The notes below the pieces were generated by a model that was not told where the DNA came from, ran no database searches, and was given only the letters and a program-made list of their open reading frames with translations. The translations under genes and the position numbers were made by a program. Source: Acidimicrobiales bacterium (GTDB taxonomy: Bacteria > Actinomycetota > Acidimicrobiia > Acidimicrobiales > Palsa-688). From it: a DNA stretch of 12,509 bases. The stretch lies in contig JAFAWZ010000328.1 in NCBI GenBank assembly GCA_019241495.1, forward strand, positions 1 through 12,509, read 5' to 3'. Every line of letters begins with the position of its first letter. Within the stretch, counting starts at the first letter, position 1. Below are positions 5,600 through 12,297 of the stretch, piece by piece.

Positions 5600-7756
5600 T
5601 CACCCGGCGTCATGGGCCTGGACCTCCTCGTCGTCGCGAAACACAGTGATCAGGGGCTGATGGGCATCAACCCGCTGGCCGACCGAGACGAGCACCTCGC
5701 CCACGATCCCGAGCATGTCGGCGACGATGCGGTGCTCCATCTTCATGGCTTCGAGGACCACGAGCAGATCGCCTTCTTGGACCTGGTCGCCGGGCTCGAC
5801 CGCGACAGCGACGATCGTCCCTGGAAGAGGGGACGTGGTACCACTCGGGCCACCCTCGTTGGCGGAGCTGGGGAAGCGGGGGTGCTCCTGGAGCTCGACC
5901 TGCCACTCCTTCGAGGCTAAGAAGTGGGAATCGCCGTGCGAGGTGACGTGAAAGCGGCGTCGTATTCCCCCCACGACCAGATCGATCTCGGAGGCACCCG
6001 TATCAGAAGCTGTCGCAAAACTATTTCCAGGTGGGAGAAGGCGGCGGCTCGTCCAATCCCCAGGGTGTGAGCGGGGGAGAGAGTTGGTCAAAGACGAGCC
6101 GCGGCCTTCTCCCTCCCGCGAATTTTGCGACAGCTTCTCAGGTGTGGTCGCCGTGACGACCGTGCACTCGACGTCTGTTCCGTCGACCGAGGCGGTCGTC
6201 TGCCGGGATCCTGGCGGGGGCAATGCGACCTCGATATCCCTGTCGTCTGCGAGCTGGAATCGCCAGGTCTGGGGGAGGGCGGGAAGGCTCCTCCAGCCGG
6301 GTGGGACGACCGAAGGGGCGAGCAGATCGGAGCCGTCGCGCTGGCGCAGGACGTGAGCCAGGGCCACCGCCGCGTGCGAAGCGACATCGGATGGGATCGG
6401 GGGCGAGAGGACCTCGGGATGCTCAGAGAAGAATGCCGTCGAGAGCCGGGCGTCGAGGAACGCGCTGCTTTCCAGCGTGGCGACCAGGAACTCCCGGTTG
6501 GTTCTCAGACCGGCGACCCGCAGCCGGCGCAGGGCCCGGGCCAGCCGGTGAGCGGCCTCGGCCCGCGTACCAGCCCAGGCGATCACCTTCGCCAACATCG
6601 GATCGTAGTGAGGACTCACCTCCGACCCGCTCCGAACACCGATCTCGTAGCGGATGCCGTCTCCGATGCCGTCCCCGACGGAAGGCTCGATCTCCAACAG
6701 CCGCCCGATCGAAGGTAGGAAATCTCGGGCCGGATCCTCGGCGTAGAGACGGGCTTCGATGGCGTGGCCGCGTTGGTCCACCATCTCCTGGGTGAACGGC
6801 AGCGGTGCGCCGGCTGCGATCTCGATCTGGGCGCGCACCAGGTCGAGGCCAGTGATCTCCTCGGTAACGGGATGTTCCACTTGCAGACGCGTGTTCATCT
6901 CGAGGAAGAAGAACTCTTCGCCGGCTACGAGAAACTCCAAGGTTCCGGCCCCCTCGTACCCGATCGAACGGGTCAACGCGAGGGCCGCGTCGTGCATCCG
7001 GGCCCGCAGGTCGGGGGCGAGGTTCGGCGCCGGGGCCTCCTCGACCACCTTCTGGTGGCGCCTCTGCAGGGAGCAGTCTCGATCGAGCAGGTGAACGACG
7101 TGGCCGTGCCGGTCGGCCATGACCTGGACCTCGACGTGGCGCGGTGAGGTGAGGTACCGCTCCAGGAACACAGTCGCGTCCCCGAACGACGACATCGCTT
7201 CGCGCCGGGCCCCGGCGATGGCGCCGACCAGTTCGGCCGCCCCCTCCACGAGCCGCATGCCCTTGCCGCCCCCGCCCGCGGATGCCTTCACGAGGAGCGG
7301 ATAGCCGACCGTCTCGGCTCGGAGGGACCATTCCTGTTCGTCGTCGCCTTCGAGGGTGGCACCGGGGAGGAGCGGGACGCCGGCCGCGGCGGCCAGTGCC
7401 TTGGCCTCGACCTTCAAGGCCATGGCCCGGATGGCGCTCGGAGGCGGCCCGATCCATGTCAGGCCGGCGGCCATGCAGCGCTCCGCGAACTCGGCGTTCT
7501 CCGCCAGGAACCCGTAACCGGGATGCACCGCCTGGGCCCCGGACCGGCTGGCCGCATCGAGGATCTTGTCCATGTCGAGGTACGACTCGGCTGACGACTG
7601 ACCACCGAGGGGGACGGCCAGATCGGCATCGCCCACGTGGGGCGCAAGGCGGTCGGCGTCGGAGTACACCGCGACCGTGCTGATGCCCATGGCGTCGCAC
7701 GTCCGCATGATCCGGCGAGCGATCTCGCCTCTGTTCGCTACCAGGATGCGGTCCAT
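5600..7756 (-). CDS. Acyl-CoA carboxylase alpha subunit: biotin carboxylase + biotin carrier (BCCP)
   Basis: 718 residues. It uses ATP and bicarbonate to carboxylate its own biotin, which the beta subunit then uses to carboxylate an acyl-CoA. Order: biotin carboxylase N-domain (MDRILVANRGEIARRI; HPGYGFLAENAEFA at 78-91), ATP-grasp (VKASAGGGGKGMRLV from 166), Arg-rich BC C-domain with EMNTRLQVEHPVTE, linker, and BCCP with biotinyl Lys672 in LEAMKMEHR near the C-terminus. The ATG at 7756 overlaps the beta-subunit stop (TGATG), indicating translational coupling; GTG codons at 7768 and 7759 are alternative starts. Residues about 540-584, just ahead of SEIDLVVGGIRRRF, come from a long inverted repeat (separate entry) and look like an in-frame insertion. 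Subunit architecture matches propionyl-, methylcrotonyl- or geranyl-CoA carboxylases. The neighbouring beta subunit favours the methylcrotonyl/geranyl side. Confidence 0.95.
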   Translation of the reverse strand: MDRILVANRGEIARRIMRTCDAMGISTVAVYSDADRLAPHVGDADLAVPLGGQSSAESYLDMDKILDAASRSGAQAVHPGYGFLAENAEFAERCMAAGLTWIGPPPSAIRAMALKVEAKALAAAAGVPLLPGATLEGDDEQEWSLRAETVGYPLLVKASAGGGGKGMRLVEGAAELVGAIAGARREAMSSFGDATVFLERYLTSPRHVEVQVMADRHGHVVHLLDRDCSLQRRHQKVVEEAPAPNLAPDLRARMHDAALALTRSIGYEGAGTLEFLVAGEEFFFLEMNTRLQVEHPVTEEITGLDLVRAQIEIAAGAPLPFTQEMVDQRGHAIEARLYAEDPARDFLPSIGRLLEIEPSVGDGIGDGIRYEIGVRSGSEVSPHYDPMLAKVIAWAGTRAEAAHRLARALRRLRVAGLRTNREFLVATLESSAFLDARLSTAFFSEHPEVLSPPIPSDVASHAAVALAHVLRQRDGSDLLAPSVVPPGWRSLPALPQTWRFQLADDRDIEVALPPPGSRQTTASVDGTDVECTVVTATTPEKLSQNSREGEGRGSSLTNSLPRSHPGDWTSRRLLPPGNSFATASDTGASEIDLVVGGIRRRFHVTSHGDSHFLASKEWQVELQEHPRFPSSANEGGPSGTTSPLPGTIVAVAVEPGDQVQEGDLLVVLEAMKMEHRIVADMLGIVGEVLVSVGQRVDAHQPLITVFRDDEEVQAHDAG
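6005..6138. repeat. Long imperfect palindrome inserted in frame in the carboxylase gene
   Basis: Outer arms of 16 bp match perfectly: 6005-6020 (AGAAGCTGTCGCAAAA) with 6123-6138. After asymmetric short internal loops, inner arms of 21 nt (6033-6053 with 6093-6113) pair with one mismatch (G6043 against G6103). The 39-nt apical part can pair further: CCAA 6053-6056 with TTGG 6084-6087, and CCCC 6058-6061 with a G-run at 6073-6077. On the minus strand it is read without a stop as roughly residues 540-584 (EKLSQNS ... GNSFATAS), low-complexity and rich in Ser, Arg, Gly and Pro, unlike the flanking domains. There is no transposase inside, so it would be a non-autonomous palindromic or MITE-like element. 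I saw no second copy in this window. Confidence 0.8.
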
Positions 7757-9315
7757 CACATCCGCCACACGCCGAAGTTGGACGTGCCCTCGACCGGTCC
7801 GCTGTGAACGGCCGACAAGGCGACCGAGAGCGTGCTGCGCGTGTCCCTCGGGTCCACTATCCCGTCATCCCAGAGCTGCCCTGTGGCGAAGAGAGCGGTG
7901 GACTCCCGCTCCACCTGGGCCTCGAGGGCCGCCACACCCTCGGGGTCGCGACCGCGCGTGACGATCCCCATCACCCCCGCCAGCTGGCGGGGCCCCATTA
8001 CGGCGATGCGGTGGTTGGGCCAGCTGAAGACGAACCTCGGGTTGTACGCCCGGCCCGACATGCCGTAATTGCCCGCCCCGTAACTCGCCCCGACCATCAA
8101 AGTGAGATGCGGGACGGTCGAGTTGGATACAGCGTTTATCAGCTTGGCGCCGTCCTTTATTATCCCCCGCTGCTCGTAACGGGTGCCGACCATGAAGCCC
8201 GTGATGTTCTGCACGAACAACAGCGGGACGTCGATGCGGTTGCACAGCTGGATGAACTGGGCTCCCTTCTGCGACTCCTCGGAAAAAAGGATCCCGTTGT
8301 TGGCCAGCACGCCGATCTGGAATCCCCCGAGCGATGCCCACCCGCATACGAGGGTCGGTCCGTAAAGAGGCTTGAAATCCTCGAAATCGGAGCCATCCAC
8401 GATCCGGGCGAGGAGCTCCTTCACTTCGAACGGCACCCTGATGTCCGCAGACGCGGCACCGAGGAGCTCATCGGGGTCGTACAACGGGTCACGCGGAGAC
8501 GAGGTGGCGCCCGGGCCCAGCTTGCGCCAATTGAGATGGGCGATGATCTGGCGCCCGATCCCGATGGCATCAGTCTCGGTCTCGGCCAGGTAGTCGGCCA
8601 GGCCCGAGGTACGAGCGTGCATCTCGGCCCCGCCGAGCTGCTCTTCGTCAGCGTCTTCGTCAATGGCCATCTTCACGAGAGGCGGCCCCCCGAGGAAGAC
8701 CTTGGCTGCGTCGCGCTGCAGCACTGTGTAGTCGCTCATGCCCGGTACATAGGCGCCACCCGCTGTAGAGCTTCCGAACACCAAGGTGATTACGGGAATG
8801 CCTGCGGCCGACAGCTGGGTGAGGCTCCTGAATATGGCGCCTCCGGGGACGAATATCTCCGACTGCCTGGGAAGGTCGGCGCCTCCCGACTCGGTTAGGT
8901 TGATGAGCGGCAGCCGGTTCTCCCGGCTGATGTCCATGGCTCGCAGCTGCTTCTTGACCGTGCTGGCGGTAAGCGTTCCCCCTCGGACCGTCGGGTCATT
9001 TCCGACGATCACGCATTCCGTCCCGGCGACGACCCCGATTCCGGTGACCATCCCTCCTCCGATGGGATCACCCGTATCCCATCCGGCAAGCGGTGACAGC
9101 TCCAGGAACCAACCGCCGCGATCGACGAGGAGGTCGATCCGTTCCCGGATCAGCAGCTTGCCGCGCTCACGGTGTCGCTCGGTGTACTTGTCGCCACCCC
9201 CGGCCAAAGCCTTCTGGCTGGCCCCCTGGATCTCCGCGAGCATGCCGAGCATGGCGGTCCGGTTGGATACGTACGCTTCAGACGAGACGTCGAGACGGCT
9301 CTTGATCGACGGCAT
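7756..9315 (-). CDS. Acyl-CoA carboxylase carboxyltransferase (beta) subunit, MCC/GCC-like
   Basis: 519 residues from ATG; AAGGTGA lies about 9 nt upstream. It moves CO2 from carboxybiotin to an acyl-CoA. Two crotonase-fold halves are evident: the N-half has GGGMVTGIG (86-94) and the oxyanion loop GSSTAGGAYVPGMSDY (181-196); the C-half has VQNITGFMVGTRYEQRGIIKDGAK (from 368) and GASYGAGNYGMSGRAYNPRF (409-428). The ending FGVWRM resembles the FGVFRM tail of 3-methylcrotonyl-CoA carboxylase beta chains, and the C-half wording is closer to MCC/geranyl-CoA carboxylases than to PccB. An actinobacterial acyl-CoA carboxylase of broader specificity remains possible. Its stop overlaps the alpha-subunit start, so the two are translated together to form one enzyme. 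Confidence 0.93.
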   Translation of the reverse strand: MPSIKSRLDVSSEAYVSNRTAMLGMLAEIQGASQKALAGGGDKYTERHRERGKLLIRERIDLLVDRGGWFLELSPLAGWDTGDPIGGGMVTGIGVVAGTECVIVGNDPTVRGGTLTASTVKKQLRAMDISRENRLPLINLTESGGADLPRQSEIFVPGGAIFRSLTQLSAAGIPVITLVFGSSTAGGAYVPGMSDYTVLQRDAAKVFLGGPPLVKMAIDEDADEEQLGGAEMHARTSGLADYLAETETDAIGIGRQIIAHLNWRKLGPGATSSPRDPLYDPDELLGAASADIRVPFEVKELLARIVDGSDFEDFKPLYGPTLVCGWASLGGFQIGVLANNGILFSEESQKGAQFIQLCNRIDVPLLFVQNITGFMVGTRYEQRGIIKDGAKLINAVSNSTVPHLTLMVGASYGAGNYGMSGRAYNPRFVFSWPNHRIAVMGPRQLAGVMGIVTRGRDPEGVAALEAQVERESTALFATGQLWDDGIVDPRDTRSTLSVALSAVHSGPVEGTSNFGVWRM

Positions 9316-9338
9316 GACGGATCGTCACCTTAACGCCT

Positions 9339-9359
9339 GGCCGGGCCCGGGGCCCGGCC
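9339..9359. terminator. GC-only hairpin between cupin and carboxyltransferase genes
   Basis: GGCCGGGCCC-g-GGGCCCGGCC has 10-bp perfect arms around a single base in the 50-nt gap after the cupin stop, 24 nt before the carboxyltransferase ATG. No T-run follows in either direction, so it is not a classical intrinsic terminator. It could be a U-less terminator, an attenuator or an mRNA-stabilising stem that sets different expression levels for the two halves of the operon. The role is inferred. Confidence 0.4.
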
Positions 9360-9365
9360 TGCCTC

Positions 9366-10331
9366 TCAGGCGACGATGGTCGTGACGGCCCAGGCTCGCC
9401 GGATCATGAGGAATTCGCATCCCTCCGGGCCGGCCGCTTCGGCACCGTAGACGGTCCGGGCGTCGTTGTAAGCCATCGCTCCGGGGCCGAGATCGCGACC
9501 CGCGAAGTGGGCGGAGCCGCTCAGGATCCGGATGAATTCACCGTCGGTGTGCCAGTGCCGGGGGAAGGAGTAGTGAGGCGGGAACTTCACGATGGATATC
9601 GGAAAGCGGTCCTCACCCGGGAGCGGGTAGACCAACGCCTTCTCCCATACGCCACCGTCCTCGAGCGGTCGCGAGTCCTCTTCGGGCATGACCGGCTCTC
9701 GCCCCTCCACAGGCCTGACCAGCGGCTGGGTCCACGGGAGGTGATCGAGGTCGAACAGGTGCAACCCGCGCTGACCTCTCGCCGCGGCGACCTCATCGCC
9801 GCCGGTGTCTATGACGTCGTCGGGGACGGTGTCGCCGTCTCGGACTATGTGGTTCTCGGCCCAGGCCCGCCGGATCATCAAGAACTCGCAGCCCTCTTCC
9901 CCGGCCGCCTCCGCTCCGTAGACGGTCCGGGCATCGTTGTAGGCCATGGTGCCCGGCCCCGCGGGCCGTCCGGCCAGCATCATCGACCCGGCCAGGACCA
10001 TGATGAACTCGCCATCGGTGTGCCAGTGCCGGGGGAAGGAGTAGTTGGGCGGGAACTTGACGATCGATACCGGGAAGCGGTCCTCACCCGGGAGCGGGTA
10101 CATCAAGAACTTTTCCTCGACGTTGACGGGATCGCGGGGTCGGGTGTCTTGATCGGGGGGAACGGGCTGCTGGCCTAGAACCGGCCTGACGGCGGGAGGA
10201 CGCCAAGGCATGGTATCGGGGTCGAGCACATGAAATCCCCGCTCACCCCAACTGCTGGCCAGGATGTCGTGCCCGACATCTGTTACATCGGCTTGGGTTA
10301 CTTCAGCTCCGGTCACATCAGCTGGTGCCAT
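9366..10331 (-). CDS. Two-domain cupin protein (bicupin) from a recent internal duplication
   Basis: 321 residues from ATG at 10331, chosen because GGGGGGA sits 6 nt upstream; a TTG at 10367 would add 12 residues. Two homologous halves lie 157 residues apart. Each contains a cupin motif 1, PRHWHTDGEF, with His102, His104, Glu108 and His259, His261, Glu265 as probable metal ligands. Each also has the block GPGxMAYNDARTVYGAEA followed by EGCEFLMIRRAWA. The fourth ligand, the His of cupin motif 2, is not evident in either half. Identical patches such as PLPGEDRFP and SIVKFPP show the copies are young. Cupins include dioxygenases, isomerases and binding proteins. In this cluster an oxygenase or CoA-pathway accessory role is conceivable, but I cannot assign one. 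No signal peptide is seen. Confidence 0.85.
   Translation of the reverse strand: MAPADVTGAEVTQADVTDVGHDILASSWGERGFHVLDPDTMPWRPPAVRPVLGQQPVPPDQDTRPRDPVNVEEKFLMYPLPGEDRFPVSIVKFPPNYSFPRHWHTDGEFIMVLAGSMMLAGRPAGPGTMAYNDARTVYGAEAAGEEGCEFLMIRRAWAENHIVRDGDTVPDDVIDTGGDEVAAARGQRGLHLFDLDHLPWTQPLVRPVEGREPVMPEEDSRPLEDGGVWEKALVYPLPGEDRFPISIVKFPPHYSFPRHWHTDGEFIRILSGSAHFAGRDLGPGAMAYNDARTVYGAEAAGPEGCEFLMIRRAWAVTTIVA
9387..10205 (-). repeat. Direct duplication inside the bicupin gene (two 348-bp copies, 471 bp apart)
   Basis: Copies at 9387-9734 and 9858-10205 encode residues 200-315 and 43-158. They align with a constant 471-bp (157-codon) offset and no gaps where I checked. In the best-conserved stretch, 9541-9620 against 10012-10091, I count 73 of 80 identical bases. 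This is DNA-level similarity, not just protein-level, indicating recent duplication or ongoing gene conversion between halves. Confidence 0.85.
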
Positions 10332-10337
10332 GTGAAA

Positions 10338-10344
10338 TCCCCCC
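10338..10344 (-). promoter_or_regulatory. G-rich Shine-Dalgarno deciding the bicupin start
   Basis: On the minus strand GGGGGGA is followed by TTTCAC and ATG (10331-10329). The upstream in-frame TTG at 10367 has no comparable purine run, since the region before it is the 14-bp tandem repeat. Confidence 0.55.
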
Positions 10345-10373
10345 GACGCTAGATCCGCTGTCGTCAAGACTCT

Positions 10374-10415
10374 ACTGGAGAATCCGAACTGGAGAATCCG
10401 AACTGGAGAATCCGA
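10374..10415. repeat. Exact tandem repeat, 3 x 14 bp
   Basis: ACTGGAGAATCCGA occurs three times head to tail with no mismatch (10374-10387, 10388-10401, 10402-10415). It fills most of the gap between the aldo/keto reductase stop (10422) and the bicupin start, so it lies in the bicupin leader on the transcript. It is A/T-richer than the surroundings. It might be binding-site iterons or a simple slippage product; copy number is likely variable. Confidence 0.9.
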
Positions 10416-10421
10416 CCCCCG

Positions 10422-11414
10422 TCAGCCGGCCGCGGCGTCCTCGACCTTCTGGAGCTCTTCGGGGAGGAGGGGATCGTCCATCACCTTGACCATCTCTTCG
10501 AGCTGGCTCGGCGCCGAGAAGCCCACCAGCACCGACGTGACGTGCGGCTGGGCGGCCACCCATCCAGTGGCCAGCTGGGCCGAGCTGCGGCCGGTGTCCC
10601 GAGCCGCCTTCTCGAGGTTCTCGACCAGGGCGAAGTTGTCGTCGGTCATGTACATGTGGCGGAACGCCTGGCGAGTGCCGAGCCTGGTCTCGGGGCCCGG
10701 TTCAACACCGCGGCTGAACCGCCCCGAGAGCATGCCGCCCGCCACCACGCTGAAGGCGAACACCCCGACATGCTCGTCGACGCAGAGCGGGTACAGGGCG
10801 CTCTCGCCGTTCCTGACGACCAGGCTGTATGCGCTCTGGATGCTCGCCATGCGGGGCAGGCCGCGTGACTCACTGGCCCTCAACGCTTCGCCCAGCTGGG
10901 CCGCGGCGAAGCCCGAACAGCCGACGTAACGCACCTTGCCCGAAGTGACCAGGTCGGCGAGCGTCTCGAGGGTCTCCTCTATGGGTGTGTCGGGGTCGAA
11001 GCGGTGCACCTGGTACAGGTCCACGTAGTCGGTCTGCAGCCTGCGCAGGCTGGCGTCGATGGCGCTCATGATGTGCTTGCGGGACAATCCGTCGTCGTTG
11101 GGCCCGATGCCCCGCTTCCACCGGGCCGCGTCATCGCCCCGATTCAAGTAGTCGGTGTCGGAATCGCCGACTCTGAGGCCGACTTTCGTGCAGAGGACCA
11201 CCCGGTCGCGGTGCTTCTTCAGGAGCGGTCCCAGCTGGGATTCACTTGCACCTGCGTTGTAAGTGTCGGCCGTGTCGAAGGTGGACACGCCCGAGTCGAT
11301 GGCGAGCGACACGAGCTCGGCCGCCGTCCGATCGTCGATCTCACCGAAGCGGGCCCCTCCGACGGCCAGCTTGGAGACCTTCAGGCCAGTGGTGCCGAGG
11401 CGCGGGTAGTGCAC
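10422..11414 (-). CDS. Aldo/keto reductase family oxidoreductase
   Basis: 330 residues from GTG, a standard length for a single-domain TIM-barrel AKR. These enzymes reduce aldehydes or ketones with NADPH in the cytosol, or oxidise alcohols in reverse. The catalytic tetrad is visible: Asp47 and Tyr52 in FDTADTY, Lys77 in VLCTKVGL, His137 in VDLYQVHRFD. The N-terminus MHYPRLGTTGLKVSKLAVGGARFG and the cofactor-side blocks VRYVGCSGF and TGWVAAQPHVTSVLVGFS are typical of the group that contains L-fucose/galactose dehydrogenase-like and general stress AKRs. The GTG lies 5 nt beyond the stop of the upstream SDR, with a weak SD (TGAG), so coupling with that gene is likely. A possible job is carbonyl reduction of a pathway intermediate; the substrate is unknown. 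Confidence 0.93.
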   Translation of the reverse strand: MHYPRLGTTGLKVSKLAVGGARFGEIDDRTAAELVSLAIDSGVSTFDTADTYNAGASESQLGPLLKKHRDRVVLCTKVGLRVGDSDTDYLNRGDDAARWKRGIGPNDDGLSRKHIMSAIDASLRRLQTDYVDLYQVHRFDPDTPIEETLETLADLVTSGKVRYVGCSGFAAAQLGEALRASESRGLPRMASIQSAYSLVVRNGESALYPLCVDEHVGVFAFSVVAGGMLSGRFSRGVEPGPETRLGTRQAFRHMYMTDDNFALVENLEKAARDTGRSSAQLATGWVAAQPHVTSVLVGFSAPSQLEEMVKVMDDPLLPEELQKVEDAAAG

Positions 11415-11419
11415 GTTGC

Positions 11420-12193
11420 TCAGGTAGCGCTCAAAGCGCCGCGGTCGACATACAGGACCTGCCCGTTCACGTACGAGGATGCGGGAGAGCAGAGCCAGGC
11501 GATCACGTCGGCGACGTCCGATGTGGTCGCCATGGTTCCTCCGTGCCCGGTGCGAGCTGCTTCCTCACTGACGCCCATGCGCTCCCAAACCGGCCGGTTC
11601 CTCTCGGTCGGAACGAAGGTGGGCGCGACTGCGTTGGCCCTCACGCCCTTCGGCCCCAGCTCCGCCGCGGTCACCCGGGTGATGATCTCGAGGGCCGACT
11701 TGGCCGCCGCGTAGGGCGCCACGTACGGCACCGGGTTCTTGACCGACATGGAGGAGATGTTGACGATCGCCCCGCCCCCCGACTCGCTCATGGCCCGGCC
11801 GATCTCGCGGCTCAGGATCAGGGGAGCCCACATGATCACCGCGAACTGGAGCTCCCACTCGCTGTCGGGGATGTCCAAGAAGTCGGCGCTGGTTTGGGCG
11901 GGCGCCGCATTGTTGACGAGGATGTCCAACTTGCCGACGTTGCGGGCGAAGTCCAGCGTGGCTGCCCGATCGGTCAGATCTACCGTGGTCGCCTCCGCCT
12001 TGGTGCCCTGAGCCTTCAGATCGGCGGCCACCGCGTTCGCCCGCTCCGCGTTGAGATCGACGATCAGAATGTCGGCCCCCATGGACGCCAGCTGGCGCAC
12101 GGTGGCCTCCCCGATACCCCGGGCCGCGCCCGTCACCATGGCTCGCTTGCCCGCCAGAGCGTCTGATCTGTATTGGTCTGTCACTTGCGACAC
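11420..12193 (-). CDS. SDR family NAD(P)-dependent oxidoreductase
   Basis: 257 residues, a classical SDR with every signature in its standard form: TGAARGIG (21-28), acidic Asp46 after strand 2 (LIVDLN) pointing to NAD(H), NNAA (94-97), Ser148 in NISSMS, and Tyr161/Lys165 in YAAAK. ELGPKGVRANAVAP and the C-terminal VNGQVLYVDRG match the FabG-like/3-hydroxyacyl dehydrogenase style. The start is uncertain: the GTG at 12193 has AGGGG almost touching it, whereas GTG at 12184 (residue 4) leaves about 10 nt; both give nearly the same protein. It is the first gene of the minus-strand run, 104 nt beyond the amidohydrolase stop and 5 nt before the AKR. It is clearly different in sequence from the other SDR of this cluster (4727-5542), so they probably act on different intermediates. 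Confidence 0.93.
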   Translation of the reverse strand: MSQVTDQYRSDALAGKRAMVTGAARGIGEATVRQLASMGADILIVDLNAERANAVAADLKAQGTKAEATTVDLTDRAATLDFARNVGKLDILVNNAAPAQTSADFLDIPDSEWELQFAVIMWAPLILSREIGRAMSESGGGAIVNISSMSVKNPVPYVAPYAAAKSALEIITRVTAAELGPKGVRANAVAPTFVPTERNRPVWERMGVSEEAARTGHGGTMATTSDVADVIAWLCSPASSYVNGQVLYVDRGALSAT

Positions 12194-12252
12194 CCCTGTC
12201 GTATAAGGCGGCAGGGCGGCTCGGCCGTCCCCCCGACGATGCGTTCCCGGGC

Positions 12253-12283
12253 ATCATAGGAGCGGCTACGGGGCCTCCGGCAA
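12253..12283 (-). promoter_or_regulatory. Weak sigma70-like promoter candidate ahead of the operon
   Basis: In the 104-nt gap before the first SDR the minus strand has TATGAT (12258-12253) with TTGCCG (12283-12278) 19 nt further upstream. The -10 is a good match, but the spacer is longer than the optimal 17. Transcription would begin about 50 nt before the SDR start. Nothing else in the gap stands out. Confidence 0.25.
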
Positions 12284-12297
12284 GACGGCTCGGGGCT

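Noticed and set aside
6001..6142. CRISPR or IS origin for the long inverted repeat in the carboxylase
   Set aside because: No repeat-spacer periodicity and no transposase reading frame; the structure is a single hairpin, so a non-autonomous palindromic element fits better.
6423..7700. Minus-strand open frame of 425 codons overlapping the biotin carboxylase
   Set aside because: It is an alternate frame of the carboxylase gene; Arg/Gly/Pro-rich with no recognisable domain.
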